DNA of 38,197 nucleotides from a virus. A program made the translations under genes and the position numbers. A model generated the notes under the pieces. That model was not told the DNA's origin and did no database searches. It saw only the letters and a list, made by a program, of their open reading frames with translations. Below are positions 1-7,619 of this stretch, in pieces; the stretch's first letter is position 1; every line of letters begins with the position of its first letter. The DNA lies in the IMG/VR virus record IMGVR_UViG_3300037842_000770, positions 1 through 38,197 of that record; one strand, written 5' to 3'.

Positions 1-1004
1 GAGACGCGTTCTTAAACATGGGTAGAGAAGATACGGCAACGTCAGGTTTAGTTGCTTTAAATGGTAACACTTTAGGGAATACAGTAGATGTTTCGTTTAC
101 GGTTTCTGTTCCAATTGAAGGACTGGTGGCATCTAATCTAGTTTCAACGACTGAGACTTTGTTTACTTCTGACTTAGTAACAGCAAACTTATCCTCATCA
201 ATTGCGACAACTTCAGGATCTTACCACGACATTATTTTTAATAACGCTGTTAAAAATGAGTTAGGGACTTATAACGCTGCAACTGGTGAATATACAGTTC
301 CTAAAACAGGTGAGTTAAATATTAATATGCAGGTAACTTGGGGAGCCTCTACAGCAGGCGCAAGACAATTGTACTTAGTTAGAAACGGTACAAGAACTGA
401 GGGTATAGGCACTACTCCAGCTCCAACAGCAGCTTTAGATTTTTCACAACAGGGCTCAGTTACAATCCAAGTTACTAAGGGCGAGTTAATAAAGTTTCAA
501 GCAAGGCAAACAACAGGTGGTGCTTTAACTTTAGGGGGATTGTCAACAAATTGGAATTATATTAGTTTTGAAATGAAAAAAGATCTTTCAGTGTTCGGCA
601 TCTTTGGCGAAACTGCGAAAACAGAAGCTAAATCATCTACCTCCGTTGGTTGGCCTTTTACATCAAATACATATGGAGTTATTACCAGTATAGTCGTTCC
701 TCCTGGGGAGCATGACTTAGAATTTAGTGTTATAGGTCAAACAACATCAGCCAATGGCGTGTATGATTTAAGAGCTGCGATTGATACTGTTGGAGGGACA
801 TCAACTCCACCTTTAAATTATTCAGACAATGCAATGTTCGATGTTTACACTAACGTCTCATTTGAAGTTAAGACTGTAACTTTAACAGGATATAAGGTGA
901 GCCCGTCCGTTGAAACAACTTATTATTTAAAGGGTTTTGTTAACGGAACTATAGCTAATCAAAATTTAACTGCTTATAAATTTTCAGCAAGGAAGTGGAA
1001 GTAA
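1..1004 (+). CDS. Tail fibre / surface protein, C-terminal part (5' end outside window)
   Basis: The frame is open from position 3, upstream of the first ATG at 18, so this is the 3' part of a longer gene. It begins in a stretch ending with 'VPIEG', typical of the end of a beta-rich repeat domain in phage fibres. About residues 60-190 form a C1q/TNF-like jelly roll: 'YHDIIFNNAVKNE' followed by 'Y(N)AATGEYTVPKTGEL', the usual C1q signature. A second beta-rich region of about 130 residues follows. C1q-like folds in phage fibres usually trimerise and bind receptors; that role here is inference. Its missing 5' part is probably the gene cut at the right end of the window (37130 onward), which ends in the domain expected just before this one. 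The stop overlaps the next start (TAATG). Confidence 0.75.
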   Translation, partial: DAFLNMGREDTATSGLVALNGNTLGNTVDVSFTVSVPIEGLVASNLVSTTETLFTSDLVTANLSSSIATTSGSYHDIIFNNAVKNELGTYNAATGEYTVPKTGELNINMQVTWGASTAGARQLYLVRNGTRTEGIGTTPAPTAALDFSQQGSVTIQVTKGELIKFQARQTTGGALTLGGLSTNWNYISFEMKKDLSVFGIFGETAKTEAKSSTSVGWPFTSNTYGVITSIVVPPGEHDLEFSVIGQTTSANGVYDLRAAIDTVGGTSTPPLNYSDNAMFDVYTNVSFEVKTVTLTGYKVSPSVETTYYLKGFVNGTIANQNLTAYKFSARKWK

Positions 1005-1570
1005 TGAAATACATAGTTTATAAATTCGGTTCTTATAGAGTAGAAAATACTAGCGGTTTTAAGCCAGATGGATATGTTGCAGCTTACACGGGCCAAGTCC
1101 CAGAATCGGATATGCCGTATACAACCATAACAGACGGTGCTCTAGATGAAATGGGTGTACCTACTAAAGTCTTCACAGTAGACACTGTGGCAAGAGATGC
1201 TGCGTTATCTATAGACACTAAGACCTCGGACCTTGAGGCTCTAAGGGCGGCAAGAGACGTTGATATTTATGCAGAGTTGAAGCTTGTGTTTCTAACCATG
1301 GATCCGAACTCCGCAAACGCTTATTATGAAACCTGGCAGGACATGGCTTTGAACCCTAGTGAATATATAGCCTTCAGTCTGGTTTGCCCTGAGTTATTAT
1401 TAAGCGCTGATGCCACGACGTTGTTCGCGCTAGGTGCTGCTCTAGATACTAATTTGAAGATTCAACAATACGCTGGTCGTAAAATCGAGCAAGCTTTAAC
1501 TTACGGTCGGTGGAGAATGGGACGATTAACACAGTATGCGGTTGCAAAAGCCGTTATTGAAAACGCTTAA
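1004..1570 (+). CDS. Hypothetical protein, 188 aa, downstream of tail fibre
   Basis: I do not recognise the family. ATG 1004 is chosen over GTG 995 because AAGGAAG sits about 8 bases upstream and the start overlaps the previous stop as TAATG. The N-terminal third looks beta-rich and polar. The rest is mainly helical, with 'LEALRAARDVDIYAELK' and a C-terminal helix rich in Tyr, Arg and Ala. There is no signal peptide or obvious membrane segment. Its position between the fibre and the lysis genes suggests a virion-associated or fibre-assembly role, but nothing in the sequence proves it. Confidence 0.75.
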   Translation: MKYIVYKFGSYRVENTSGFKPDGYVAAYTGQVPESDMPYTTITDGALDEMGVPTKVFTVDTVARDAALSIDTKTSDLEALRAARDVDIYAELKLVFLTMDPNSANAYYETWQDMALNPSEYIAFSLVCPELLLSADATTLFALGAALDTNLKIQQYAGRKIEQALTYGRWRMGRLTQYAVAKAVIENA

Positions 1571-1579
1571 GGAGTGGGA

Positions 1580-1801
1580 ATGGGATTCGATGGATTTGAA
1601 GCATTTGTTAACTGGGGATTTATGGCTCTTATATCAGGAGTGATAATATATGGGGTTAACATTCTAACCAAAATGAATAATTCTATTCAAGAATTAAACG
1701 TAACAGTAGCACAAATGCTAATTAAGCATGAGTTTCAAGATAAAGAGATTGACGAAATGAAAAAAGACATTAACTTTATACTTAAACAAATACACACATA
1801 G
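1580..1801 (+). CDS. Small membrane protein with coiled-coil tail, holin candidate
   Basis: 73 aa, starting at ATG 1580 with TAAGGAG five bases upstream; the GTG at 1574 lies inside that Shine-Dalgarno sequence. Residues about 10-30 are one hydrophobic segment ('GFMALISGVIIYGVNIL'). The remainder is a charged helix with a heptad-like pattern ending 'KKDINFILKQIHT'. This resembles small phage lysis proteins with one transmembrane span plus a coiled coil. Two more small genes, a lipoprotein and the endolysin follow in the same operon, so holin is the best guess. A structural or anti-holin role is not excluded. Confidence 0.7.
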   Translation: MGFDGFEAFVNWGFMALISGVIIYGVNILTKMNNSIQELNVTVAQMLIKHEFQDKEIDEMKKDINFILKQIHT

Positions 1802-1810
1802 GGGAACATT

Positions 1811-2065
1811 ATGGCAGAAACACCAGTAGTACCAGTAGCAGATCCGAAACAAATTTTATTAGATGCAATCAAGGCAGAGGGGTTAGATATAGCAGAAGAC
1901 GCTGTAATAAAACTTGTTAAAGCTATTATGCTTGCGCTACCTGCATTTTTCGTAGCAACACCTAATAAAACAGATGACGTAGCTATTCCAATACTTCCAT
2001 TTCTTTTACCACCTTTGATTAAATTGATTGATCAAATTGACGGTAAGGATGACCAAGTACTGTAA
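1811..2065 (+). CDS. Small hydrophobic protein in lysis cassette
   Basis: 84 aa, preceded by AGGGGAAC. Two hydrophobic stretches are visible, 'VKAIMLALPAFFVA' (about 36-49) and 'VAIPILPFLLPPLIKLI' (about 58-74), broken by several prolines. The acidic tail ends at the stop, which overlaps the next ATG (TAATG at 2063-2067). The gene could be the second holin-type component or a membrane accessory of the lysis cassette. I do not recognise the family. Confidence 0.65.
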   Translation: MAETPVVPVADPKQILLDAIKAEGLDIAEDAVIKLVKAIMLALPAFFVATPNKTDDVAIPILPFLLPPLIKLIDQIDGKDDQVL

Positions 2066-2379
2066 TGCATGATCAAATTAAAGCAACAGTTATAGACCTC
2101 GTGGTTAAACAGATCATGAGGTATGTAGTGGATAAGGCCTCCTATTTAACGTGGGGGCCTTTGAATGTGTTTACGAAGCTTATAGTTAAAAAAGTAGTTA
2201 TTAAAGCCATTGAGTTTGGCGTTTTAGAGCTTGGCTCTTTATTAATAAAAATAGAAGTTAATAAAGAGGTAAAAGAGATTAGAGATCTCGTTAATCAATA
2301 CAAAGATAAAACAGCCCAAGAAAAAAGGGAATTGGATGAGAAGCTTAAAAAAGCTTACGATAATATTATTAAGTTTTAG
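2065..2379 (+). CDS. Lysis-cassette protein with C-terminal coiled coil (possible inner-membrane spanin-like)
   Basis: 104 aa. The N-terminal two thirds are amphipathic and hydrophobic helices ('VFTKLIVKKVVIKAIEFGVLELGSLLIKI' lies at about 38-66, quoted here in part only for position). The last 40 residues are a highly charged coiled coil (EVKEIRDLVNQY...). The next gene, a lipoprotein, starts inside its 3' end in another frame. That arrangement and the coiled coil recall the i-spanin/o-spanin pairs of Gram-negative phages, but there is no clean N-terminal transmembrane anchor, so the assignment is tentative. Confidence 0.6.
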   Translation: MHDQIKATVIDLVVKQIMRYVVDKASYLTWGPLNVFTKLIVKKVVIKAIEFGVLELGSLLIKIEVNKEVKEIRDLVNQYKDKTAQEKRELDEKLKKAYDNIIKF

Positions 2380-2644
2380 TGTCTTAGGTTGTGGAATAAC
2401 TCCTCCTAACATTGAAGTATGCGGCAAGCTCGACCGTGGCGCTCACTGTAATCAAACTCTAGAGGAGCATCCCAGATCTATGAGCGACGCTCAGTGGAAC
2501 GAGACGGGTAGAATCTCAATGAGCGTTGAGGCGTGGGGTGAGGTGGTTAAATACATCAAAGACTCATGTAAAAGATCAAAAAAATGTGATATCAAAGATG
2601 AGACTTTGGTTAAGGAGTACTTGTTCAATGAGGAGCTTAAATAA
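2336..2644 (+). CDS. Lipoprotein, o-spanin-like candidate
   Basis: 102 aa. It starts at ATG 2336, inside the preceding gene (44-base overlap, +1 frame), with AAGGGA upstream. The N terminus is a lipoprotein signal: basic 'MRSLKK', hydrophobic core, and lipobox 'SVLGC' with Cys at about 19, so it should be lipidated and held in the outer or inner membrane. The mature part has several further cysteines and is polar. Its location just before the endolysin and the out-of-frame overlap fit an o-spanin. It is longer than classical Rz1 proteins and not proline-rich. The stop overlaps the endolysin start (TAATG). Confidence 0.7.
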   Translation: MRSLKKLTIILLSFSVLGCGITPPNIEVCGKLDRGAHCNQTLEEHPRSMSDAQWNETGRISMSVEAWGEVVKYIKDSCKRSKKCDIKDETLVKEYLFNEELK

Positions 2645-3141
2645 TGGGTTTATGCAGAAAGGTTCGTAAAATTAAAAAGCAAGAAGAAAGCCAGCATGAC
2701 AATCTTCCCAAGTGGTATAATAAAGCCATTCATGAATTAGATGTTGCCGAGATCGTTGGCAAAAAACACAACCCAAGAATTATAGAGTACCACCAGGAAA
2801 CTACGTTAAAAGCTAAGACCGATGAAACATCGTGGTGCAGTTCATTTGTAAACTGGGTCTTTCAATCATCAGGCATTAAAGGCACGAGGTCTGCCACTGC
2901 AAGGAGCTGGCTTAACTGGGGTATTACTCTGGAGGAGCCTAAAAAAGGATGTGTAGTCATATTCTGGCGAGGATCTGTAAGTGGATGGAAAGGTCATGTA
3001 GCTTTTTATGTAAGAGAGAATGATAAGTACGTTTATGTTCTTGGTGGTAATCAGTCAAATCGAGTGAGTATAGCGAAGTACAAAAAAAGCAGAATACTTG
3101 GTTACAGATGGCCATCCATGAATACTATGAAATCCTCATAG
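2644..3141 (+). CDS. Endolysin, TIGR02594 / CHAP-NlpC-like amidase or peptidase
   Basis: 165 aa. The sequence follows the TIGR02594 family closely: 'NPRIIEYHQ', 'WCSSFVNW' (catalytic Cys about 65), 'SWLNWG', 'GWKGHVAFYV' (catalytic His about 118), 'LGGNQSNRVSIAKY' and 'LGYRWP' at the end. These Cys-His hydrolases cut peptidoglycan peptides. There is no N-terminal signal peptide, so release would need the upstream holin candidate. It is the last gene of the rightward late operon and overlaps the convergent VRR-NUC gene by 40 bases. Confidence 0.88.
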   Translation: MGLCRKVRKIKKQEESQHDNLPKWYNKAIHELDVAEIVGKKHNPRIIEYHQETTLKAKTDETSWCSSFVNWVFQSSGIKGTRSATARSWLNWGITLEEPKKGCVVIFWRGSVSGWKGHVAFYVRENDKYVYVLGGNQSNRVSIAKYKKSRILGYRWPSMNTMKSS

Positions 3142-3377
3142 TTATCAAACCATGCGGCAGTTCCACCGGCTTTATTAATCTTGTACATTATGTATCTTTG
3201 TAGTGGTCCTGGTCTTTTACCTGTGGCCTTAAGCTCTATATGAAATGACCTGCCGTTAATAATAAAATACAGATCTGGTACACCGCTTGTATACCTATCA
3301 GAGACTTTCCATAAGTAAATGTCTGTAAAGTTTTCTAAGTAATCCTTGCACTTTTTTGTAAGCTTAGCCTCTGTCAA
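3102..3377 (-). CDS. VRR-NUC domain nuclease
   Basis: 91 aa, the full length of a stand-alone VRR-NUC domain. The PD-(D/E)XK core is visible: 'GVPDLYFI' (Asp about 35), 'IELKAT' (Glu 48, Lys 50) and 'Q' at about 60 in 'PLQRYIMYKI'. Such phage enzymes are thought to cut branched DNA, acting like Holliday-junction resolvases. It ends the long leftward operon, and its start overlaps the upstream stop (ATGA at 3374-3377). Its 3' 40 bases lie within the convergent endolysin gene. Confidence 0.9.
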   Translation of the reverse strand: MTEAKLTKKCKDYLENFTDIYLWKVSDRYTSGVPDLYFIINGRSFHIELKATGKRPGPLQRYIMYKINKAGGTAAWFDNYEDFIVFMDGHL

Positions 3378-3631
3378 TTTAATCCCTTATAGAAATAAAG
3401 CGCATCTTCAATATCCTTGATAATGCCTACCATCTCGTTATCAACCATTTTGTTGTACATATCCACTGGTATAAACTCGTCTCTTACAAGTTCTATAAGC
3501 GTCTCTACACGGTCTGATGAGTTGGCCATAAACATTTGCAGCATCTTAAGGAGCGATAGGATATGCTCCACCTTTTTATCATGCTCCGCACTTGTCCCCT
3601 GAATTAAGCCCATGAAAAAAGCATATCTCAT
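3374..3631 (-). CDS. Hypothetical helical protein, 85 aa
   Basis: I do not recognise the family. It is all-helical and acidic, with 'VEHILSLLKMLQMFMANSSDRVETLIELV' at about 22-50 suggesting packed helices. Two in-frame ATGs are possible, at 3631 and 3613. Neither has a clear Shine-Dalgarno sequence, and both fall in the arms of a perfect inverted repeat (see the repeat entry). It sits between the RHH gene and the VRR-NUC gene in the leftward unit. Confidence 0.65.
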   Translation of the reverse strand: MRYAFFMGLIQGTSAEHDKKVEHILSLLKMLQMFMANSSDRVETLIELVRDEFIPVDMYNKMVDNEMVGIIKDIEDALYFYKGLN

Positions 3632-3636
3632 GGGCT
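3607..3636. repeat. Inverted repeat over the start region of the 3374-3631 gene
   Basis: AGCCCATG (3607-3614) and CATGGGCT (3629-3636) are perfect 8-base arms around a 14-base loop. On the leftward mRNA each arm contains one of the two candidate start codons, so a hairpin would hide them. Confidence 0.7.
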
Positions 3637-3644
3637 ATAAATAT

Positions 3645-3806
3645 CTAGTCTAGTTTTATTTTCGTCTTCATTAACCGCTTAAGAGCCAGATGAACTAGGA
3701 ATGACTTCGGCACCCCTAGACGTTTGGCCTCTTTATGAAGCTTCTCATACATCCTGGTTTCAAGATGTACGGAGTATGGTGTTTTATCAATACAGGTCGT
3801 CTGCAT
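3645..3806 (-). CDS. Ribbon-helix-helix (Arc/CopG-like) small protein, 53 aa
   Basis: A short ORF starting 'MQTTCIDKTPYSVHLE' and running without interruption to a TAG at 3645. The pattern 'TPYSVHLETRMYEKLHKEAK' then 'GVPKSFLVHLALKRLM' is that of RHH DNA-binding proteins: one beta strand, a helix, a short turn at 'LGVPKS' and a second helix. Such phage proteins usually bind operators as dimers. Its start overlaps the end of the upstream gene by 20 bases, as expected in this compact leftward operon. Target sites are unknown. Confidence 0.72.
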   Translation of the reverse strand: MQTTCIDKTPYSVHLETRMYEKLHKEAKRLGVPKSFLVHLALKRLMKTKIKLD

Positions 3807-4566
3807 GGTTCTTTACCACTTTCTCTTCGGCTTGTTCCTCAGAATCAACCACGATGATATCACCTCTGTCTCTTGCCGCTTGTGACATTTCACACAAGTT
3901 AACGGCTGCAAGTTGCACCTCTTTTATAGTCTGCTCACCATAGGACATGGAATATACGTTAAACGTTCCCTTGTCATTAGTCTCTGATGCTGCTGATAGT
4001 TTGAAAGATGTGGCCCATGATGGCGATCCGAAACTTGCCATATCCTTCAGCATCTGGTTGAACTTCTTACCGTTTTTCGCGCCCATTCCCTTGAACTTCA
4101 CTATAAATGGCGATGCGATATATTGCTTCCCGTCCGGTGTCATCACCTCTCGAGTCTCTAAGGGCATAAAGCATACGTAGTTGTAAGCTTTCTGGCGCCT
4201 GATTTTAACCCCGTTAACCTCATCCTCGTAAGGCAGAGACTGCATGTGCGGTTGCCATGGCTGTGTCGATATCCATTTATTCCCCGCAACCTCTGACAAG
4301 ATCTCGGTCTTAAACATATCCACAACCACAAGCTCTAGATCTCCACCATCGGCATGACCCAGCACCTCACTTGTAATGGAGTTAACGAAATCCCCGTCCT
4401 TAATTTCATTACTACGGTCTTTCACCAACGTGCTACTTGATTGCATTAGCATTAAAGACGGTATCTGAATGTCTGATGAATCAATATCATCTGCCGCTCC
4501 CATTGATTTTGATTTCGTGTATACTTGTAAATTTGATCCGTTACTCACTGCGATTTCTTTACTCAT
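3787..4566 (-). CDS. Probable ssDNA-binding / recombination-associated protein
   Basis: 259 aa. It belongs to a type common in phage replication modules: an acidic variable N terminus, then 'IQIPSLMLMQSSS', 'GDFVNSITSEVL', a beta-rich core ('LELVVVDMFK', 'KWIST'), 'FIVKFKGMGAKNGKKFN', and an acidic tail ('DSEEQAEEK'). In other phages these proteins lie beside helicases and nucleases and are often taken as ssDNA-binding or recombination mediators; biochemical proof for this family is not known to me. AGGAG lies upstream of ATG 4566, and the start overlaps the previous stop (ATGA). Confidence 0.6.
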   Translation of the reverse strand: MSKEIAVSNGSNLQVYTKSKSMGAADDIDSSDIQIPSLMLMQSSSTLVKDRSNEIKDGDFVNSITSEVLGHADGGDLELVVVDMFKTEILSEVAGNKWISTQPWQPHMQSLPYEDEVNGVKIRRQKAYNYVCFMPLETREVMTPDGKQYIASPFIVKFKGMGAKNGKKFNQMLKDMASFGSPSWATSFKLSAASETNDKGTFNVYSMSYGEQTIKEVQLAAVNLCEMSQAARDRGDIIVVDSEEQAEEKVVKNHADDLY

Positions 4567-4985
4567 TTTTTAATACTCCTGAAGTTGATTGTTCTATGTG
4601 TCCGTGGTTCTGATAACCCTGGTATTCCGTTTCTTAAAAAAGCAAGATCATTATGCTCCTTTGCAATTTCAAGTTCTTGCTCATATATCCCGCCAAGTTT
4701 CGTTGAGGCTACATTAACCGTATCCTCGAAAACTCCTTTGGATTTTAAAAACTCGAAAAAAGCATGACGATCCTCGATCTTCAAACCATGCTTTTCTGTG
4801 ATGTAAACCATGTGAGTACTGCCGTCAAATCTCCTTAACTCATGAGCATCTAAATGCTCAACCGTCTCTGCCTTTAATATCTTTAATTCCTTATTTAACT
4901 CTGTTTTACTTGCCTCTAATGCATCTATTTCTATTCGTAGCTTCTCCATTCTACGAACTAGCTCCTGCAATGCTGAAACTTCCAT
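4563..4985 (-). CDS. Coiled-coil protein of replication module, 140 aa
   Basis: ATG 4985 is chosen because AAAGGAG precedes it by about five bases. A longer frame upstream (to 5090) would overlap the helicase end by 80 bases. Residues about 3-45 form a heptad-rich coiled coil ('LVRRMEKLRIEIDALE'). The rest includes 'RFDGSTHMVYITEKHGLKIEDRH' and a basic end 'RTHRTINFRSIKK'. It lies between a SNF2-like helicase and the ssDNA-binding candidate and is co-translated with the latter, so it probably works with them on DNA. The family is not recognised. Confidence 0.78.
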   Translation of the reverse strand: MEVSALQELVRRMEKLRIEIDALEASKTELNKELKILKAETVEHLDAHELRRFDGSTHMVYITEKHGLKIEDRHAFFEFLKSKGVFEDTVNVASTKLGGIYEQELEIAKEHNDLAFLRNGIPGLSEPRTHRTINFRSIKK

Positions 4986-5010
4986 ACTACTCCTTTCGTT
5001 TATATATCTA

Positions 5011-6423
5011 TTATATAAGAAGCTTCTTAATGTCCAGTATTGAGTTAGATATTTCTTGTTTGTGGCGCAGCGTATAGATAACCGTTTCATCTATAAGTCC
5101 ATTGGTGACAAGGAAGTAGTGTGTGATCTTGTTATGGAAGTCTATGGATCCTGCCCTATAGTTTCTAGCTCTTGATTGCTCGAAATCTATAAGGGAATAC
5201 CCAACGGAATAGTAGCAGGCGTATTTAGCAGATCTAAGATTGATACCCACCCCGCCGCTGCGAGGGTTAACGATAGCAACCCTACAGTTGTTAGATTGAT
5301 CATTAAATGTGTCAACATTATCAAGCTTATTTTCACCGCTAATTCCTCCATGGATTTCTACATACTCAACACCCTTCTTCTCAAGCGCACGAGCTATGTC
5401 TTTATAGTTCTCTTTAAAAATACAAAATACAATAACCTTATGTGGGTTCGTTGACTCTACAATACTCATTAAACCATCGAGCTTCGGGTTTTTCTTGAGC
5501 TTCACTATCTCCCCTGACTCAAGCTTCATGTATCCTGATAATATCTCAGCCAAGCGTAGCGTGCGCGTAAGTGCGTTTTTAACCACCAACGGATCGTCTG
5601 CATAATCGTCCATCCATGTAATAAGATCGTTTTTAATTTCTTTATAGTGTTTTAACTGCTCAGATGTTGGCTCTACTTTAATCACAGTTTCCACAAGATC
5701 AGGGAGCTCTAGGCAATCCTCTTTTTTAATTCTAGCAGATGTTCTTGCAAGCTTTTGTTTAAGCTCATCGCGCATGGTTTCATTAAACTTCCAGTTCGGA
5801 AAGGCCTCAGCCGATGACCACCCCTGATTCGCGTTTACAAAGTACCGATTTTTGAAGCTGTAGTACCGCTCACCGAACGTTTTGCCGTTATCCATAACCA
5901 TGTATTGAGACCATAGATCAAGGGCATCCTTCGATATCGGAGTCCCTGTGAGTAGGTACTTGTACCAAGCGTTCCGCGCAATGCCCTTGCATGATGTGAA
6001 CATCTTGGATTTCGGTGATTTAATCAAATGGCTTTCATCGCAGATAACAAACTGAGGAGCGAAGGCTGTGAGCTCGTTTAAGATCTCCATTGTCCGCGTA
6101 GCCTCATAGTTTATAATCAAAATCTTATGGTTATCATCTTTAATAATCTTCAAACGCTTGGCCTTCGTCCCCATAACCACACCGATGTTCCTAGGATCAA
6201 CCTTGGTGTTTAGAGAAAACTCATACTTCCAATTTCTTAAAGTAATAGCCGGGCTGAATATTACACACTTCAATAACATCTGATGCATGTTGCATTTTTG
6301 TCTATAAAGGTTTAACGCCACTAGAGTTTTACCCGTGCCTGCATCTAAAAAAAGAGCCGCGAAGTCATCGTTTTTAAAACGATCTATAAGGTCCTGTTGG
6401 TGTTTATAAGGTTTCAGCATCAT
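5011..6423 (-). CDS. SNF2/SF2-type DEAD-box helicase
   Basis: 470 aa from the ATG pair at 6423. SF2 motifs are clear: Walker A 'DAGTGKT' (about 27-33), DEAH-type box 'DESH' (about 129-132), motif III 'LTGTPIS', a C-terminal helicase domain with 'VIVFCIFKENY', 'EIHGGIS', 'NPRSGGVGINL' and motif VI 'EQSRARNYRAGS'. The layout is that of small phage SNF2-like helicases that remodel or unwind DNA during replication and recombination, and VRR-NUC proteins often accompany them. The longer start at 6492 would lie deep in the zinc-ribbon gene and is rejected; with 6423 the overlap is 20 bases. Confidence 0.92.
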   Translation of the reverse strand: MMLKPYKHQQDLIDRFKNDDFAALFLDAGTGKTLVALNLYRQKCNMHQMLLKCVIFSPAITLRNWKYEFSLNTKVDPRNIGVVMGTKAKRLKIIKDDNHKILIINYEATRTMEILNELTAFAPQFVICDESHLIKSPKSKMFTSCKGIARNAWYKYLLTGTPISKDALDLWSQYMVMDNGKTFGERYYSFKNRYFVNANQGWSSAEAFPNWKFNETMRDELKQKLARTSARIKKEDCLELPDLVETVIKVEPTSEQLKHYKEIKNDLITWMDDYADDPLVVKNALTRTLRLAEILSGYMKLESGEIVKLKKNPKLDGLMSIVESTNPHKVIVFCIFKENYKDIARALEKKGVEYVEIHGGISGENKLDNVDTFNDQSNNCRVAIVNPRSGGVGINLRSAKYACYYSVGYSLIDFEQSRARNYRAGSIDFHNKITHYFLVTNGLIDETVIYTLRHKQEISNSILDIKKLLI

Positions 6424-6580
6424 CGTATAACTCGTCGTCAACCATACCCCATTCATCACAGGTCTCTGGTTCATCGTTGGAAAAACCCACACTGTGAGAA
6501 CTGCATTTTGGGCATTGGTCTATGGGACCCTTGATCCAAAATTCCCCACAGTCCATGCAGTCATAAACTACGTTCGCCAT
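6404..6580 (-). CDS. Small zinc-ribbon protein, 58 aa
   Basis: This short ORF has GGAGG five bases before its ATG. It shows two Cys pairs, 'CMDCGEFW' and 'CPKCSSHS', 14 residues apart, which is a rubredoxin-like zinc ribbon, and a long acidic tail ('DDELYDDAE'). Its last 20 bases overlap the helicase start, so the two are probably translationally coupled. The acidic tail and metal site could serve protein contacts with the helicase or host RNA polymerase; that is speculation. Confidence 0.75.
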   Translation of the reverse strand: MANVVYDCMDCGEFWIKGPIDQCPKCSSHSVGFSNDEPETCDEWGMVDDELYDDAETL

Positions 6581-7281
6581 ACTAGCCTCCTCGTATACAG
6601 CTCAACCATCTCGGGCATACCTCTCCAGCCCGACCAGTAGTGAGCGATTAGTGTATTTAATTTACGCTTATCAAGTAACCACCAAGAAAGTAAAGATACG
6701 GGCGTAGGCGCGTGGTCGATCTGTACAAAATGTTTTATAGCGAAATTAATCTGGTCCTCGTCCTTATCAAATAAATTAAAGATAATCGTATTGAGTAGCA
6801 TATGGATATCAAGGATGCATAATAAAGGGATTAAAAAGAGTTTAAACCTTGTAAGCCCTCGCAACTCCATTGCGAGAATATCTGGTCCTGTAATGTCCGG
6901 CATTTTCCACTTCGCCGTTCTCGGGTCAACACCGTTATGTATAGTGTTCCACGAAAATAAAAATAATCTTTTCGCATGGTTCTTCGCAGCTCTTCGCGCG
7001 GCAGGAATATCCCCGTGGCCAATAATCCCTGCAAGCACGCCCGTGTATTGATCTCGACTCATGCATTGAGGTACGGCACCGAAGCCGTTATTGGTATAAT
7101 CAGAGTTCGGATGTCTGACGTACGAGCCCGGGGCTATCTCGAAATAAGTAATAATCGGCTGCGGTTTCTCTCGATAATGTAGATAGATGGCGTGACCAGT
7201 CCAGCAAGCAGAATCACCAAACTCGGTTGTTCCGTTTGGTTGATGTTGTCCTATAGCTCCATACATATCCCTGTAAATCAT
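6568..7281 (-). CDS. Unknown phage protein with C-terminal hydrophobic segment, 237 aa
   Basis: I recognise the general type (uncharacterised phage proteins with 'GDSACWTGH', 'YVRHPNS', 'SRDQYTGVLAGI') but no function. The N-terminal 140 residues are rich in His, Asp and Trp, with 'GDSACWTG' near residue 25 and 'MSRDQ' near 85. About residues 150-185 are strongly hydrophobic ('FKLFLIPLLCILDIHMLL'), followed by a Trp/Arg-rich end. ATG 7281 is used because it overlaps the upstream stop (TGATG). It forms a tight set with the next two membrane genes. Confidence 0.7.
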   Translation of the reverse strand: MIYRDMYGAIGQHQPNGTTEFGDSACWTGHAIYLHYREKPQPIITYFEIAPGSYVRHPNSDYTNNGFGAVPQCMSRDQYTGVLAGIIGHGDIPAARRAAKNHAKRLFLFSWNTIHNGVDPRTAKWKMPDITGPDILAMELRGLTRFKLFLIPLLCILDIHMLLNTIIFNLFDKDEDQINFAIKHFVQIDHAPTPVSLLSWWLLDKRKLNTLIAHYWSGWRGMPEMVELYTRRLVWRT

Positions 7282-7619
7282 CAGCAATGGTCCTTATCAT
7301 GCGGATTCAAAAGATGCGTACAAAACCATTTAGCAATCGGTGCTTTCCAGCTATCTTCTTTCTTAATTCTCTTTAATCTAGCCGTGAATAACCACTCTTG
7401 CGGTAGCTCTATAAACATGACTGAGCCTACAAATATATTAAACAGTACATCATATATCACACCAAGTATCACTACAGGGTATATCATTATGGCCATCACG
7501 CTTGGCAATCTGCCTTCATCTCTTTTTTGACGTAGTCGCATGATATATACGTATGAAATATACGTCATAACAAATAATACAATCATGTACTCTAAGTAGT
7601 TGGTTGCGAATGCTTTCAT
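7281..7619 (-). CDS. Phage membrane protein, 112 aa
   Basis: Two hydrophobic segments, 'YMIVLFVMTYISYVYIM' (about 11-27) and 'VMAIMIYPVVILGVIYDVLFNIFVG' (about 41-65, given here to mark position), suggest a helical hairpin. The C terminus has 'ELPQEWLFTARLKRI' and ends 'LLNPHDKDHC', a pattern I know from uncharacterised inner-membrane proteins of many Gram-negative phages. Function is unknown. The start overlaps the upstream stop (ATGA at 7616-7619) and the stop overlaps the downstream start. Confidence 0.75.
   Translation of the reverse strand: MKAFATNYLEYMIVLFVMTYISYVYIMRLRQKRDEGRLPSVMAIMIYPVVILGVIYDVLFNIFVGSVMFIELPQEWLFTARLKRIKKEDSWKAPIAKWFCTHLLNPHDKDHC

Noticed and set aside
4986-5090. 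Longer start for the coiled-coil gene
   Set aside because: AAAGGAG precedes ATG 4985 at good spacing, and the extra part lies within the helicase C terminus and looks unlike a domain.
6424-6492. Longer start for the SNF2-like helicase
   Set aside because: It would overlap the zinc-ribbon gene by 89 bases and no Shine-Dalgarno sequence is near 6492; the first conserved helicase motif lies just after the ATG pair at 6423.
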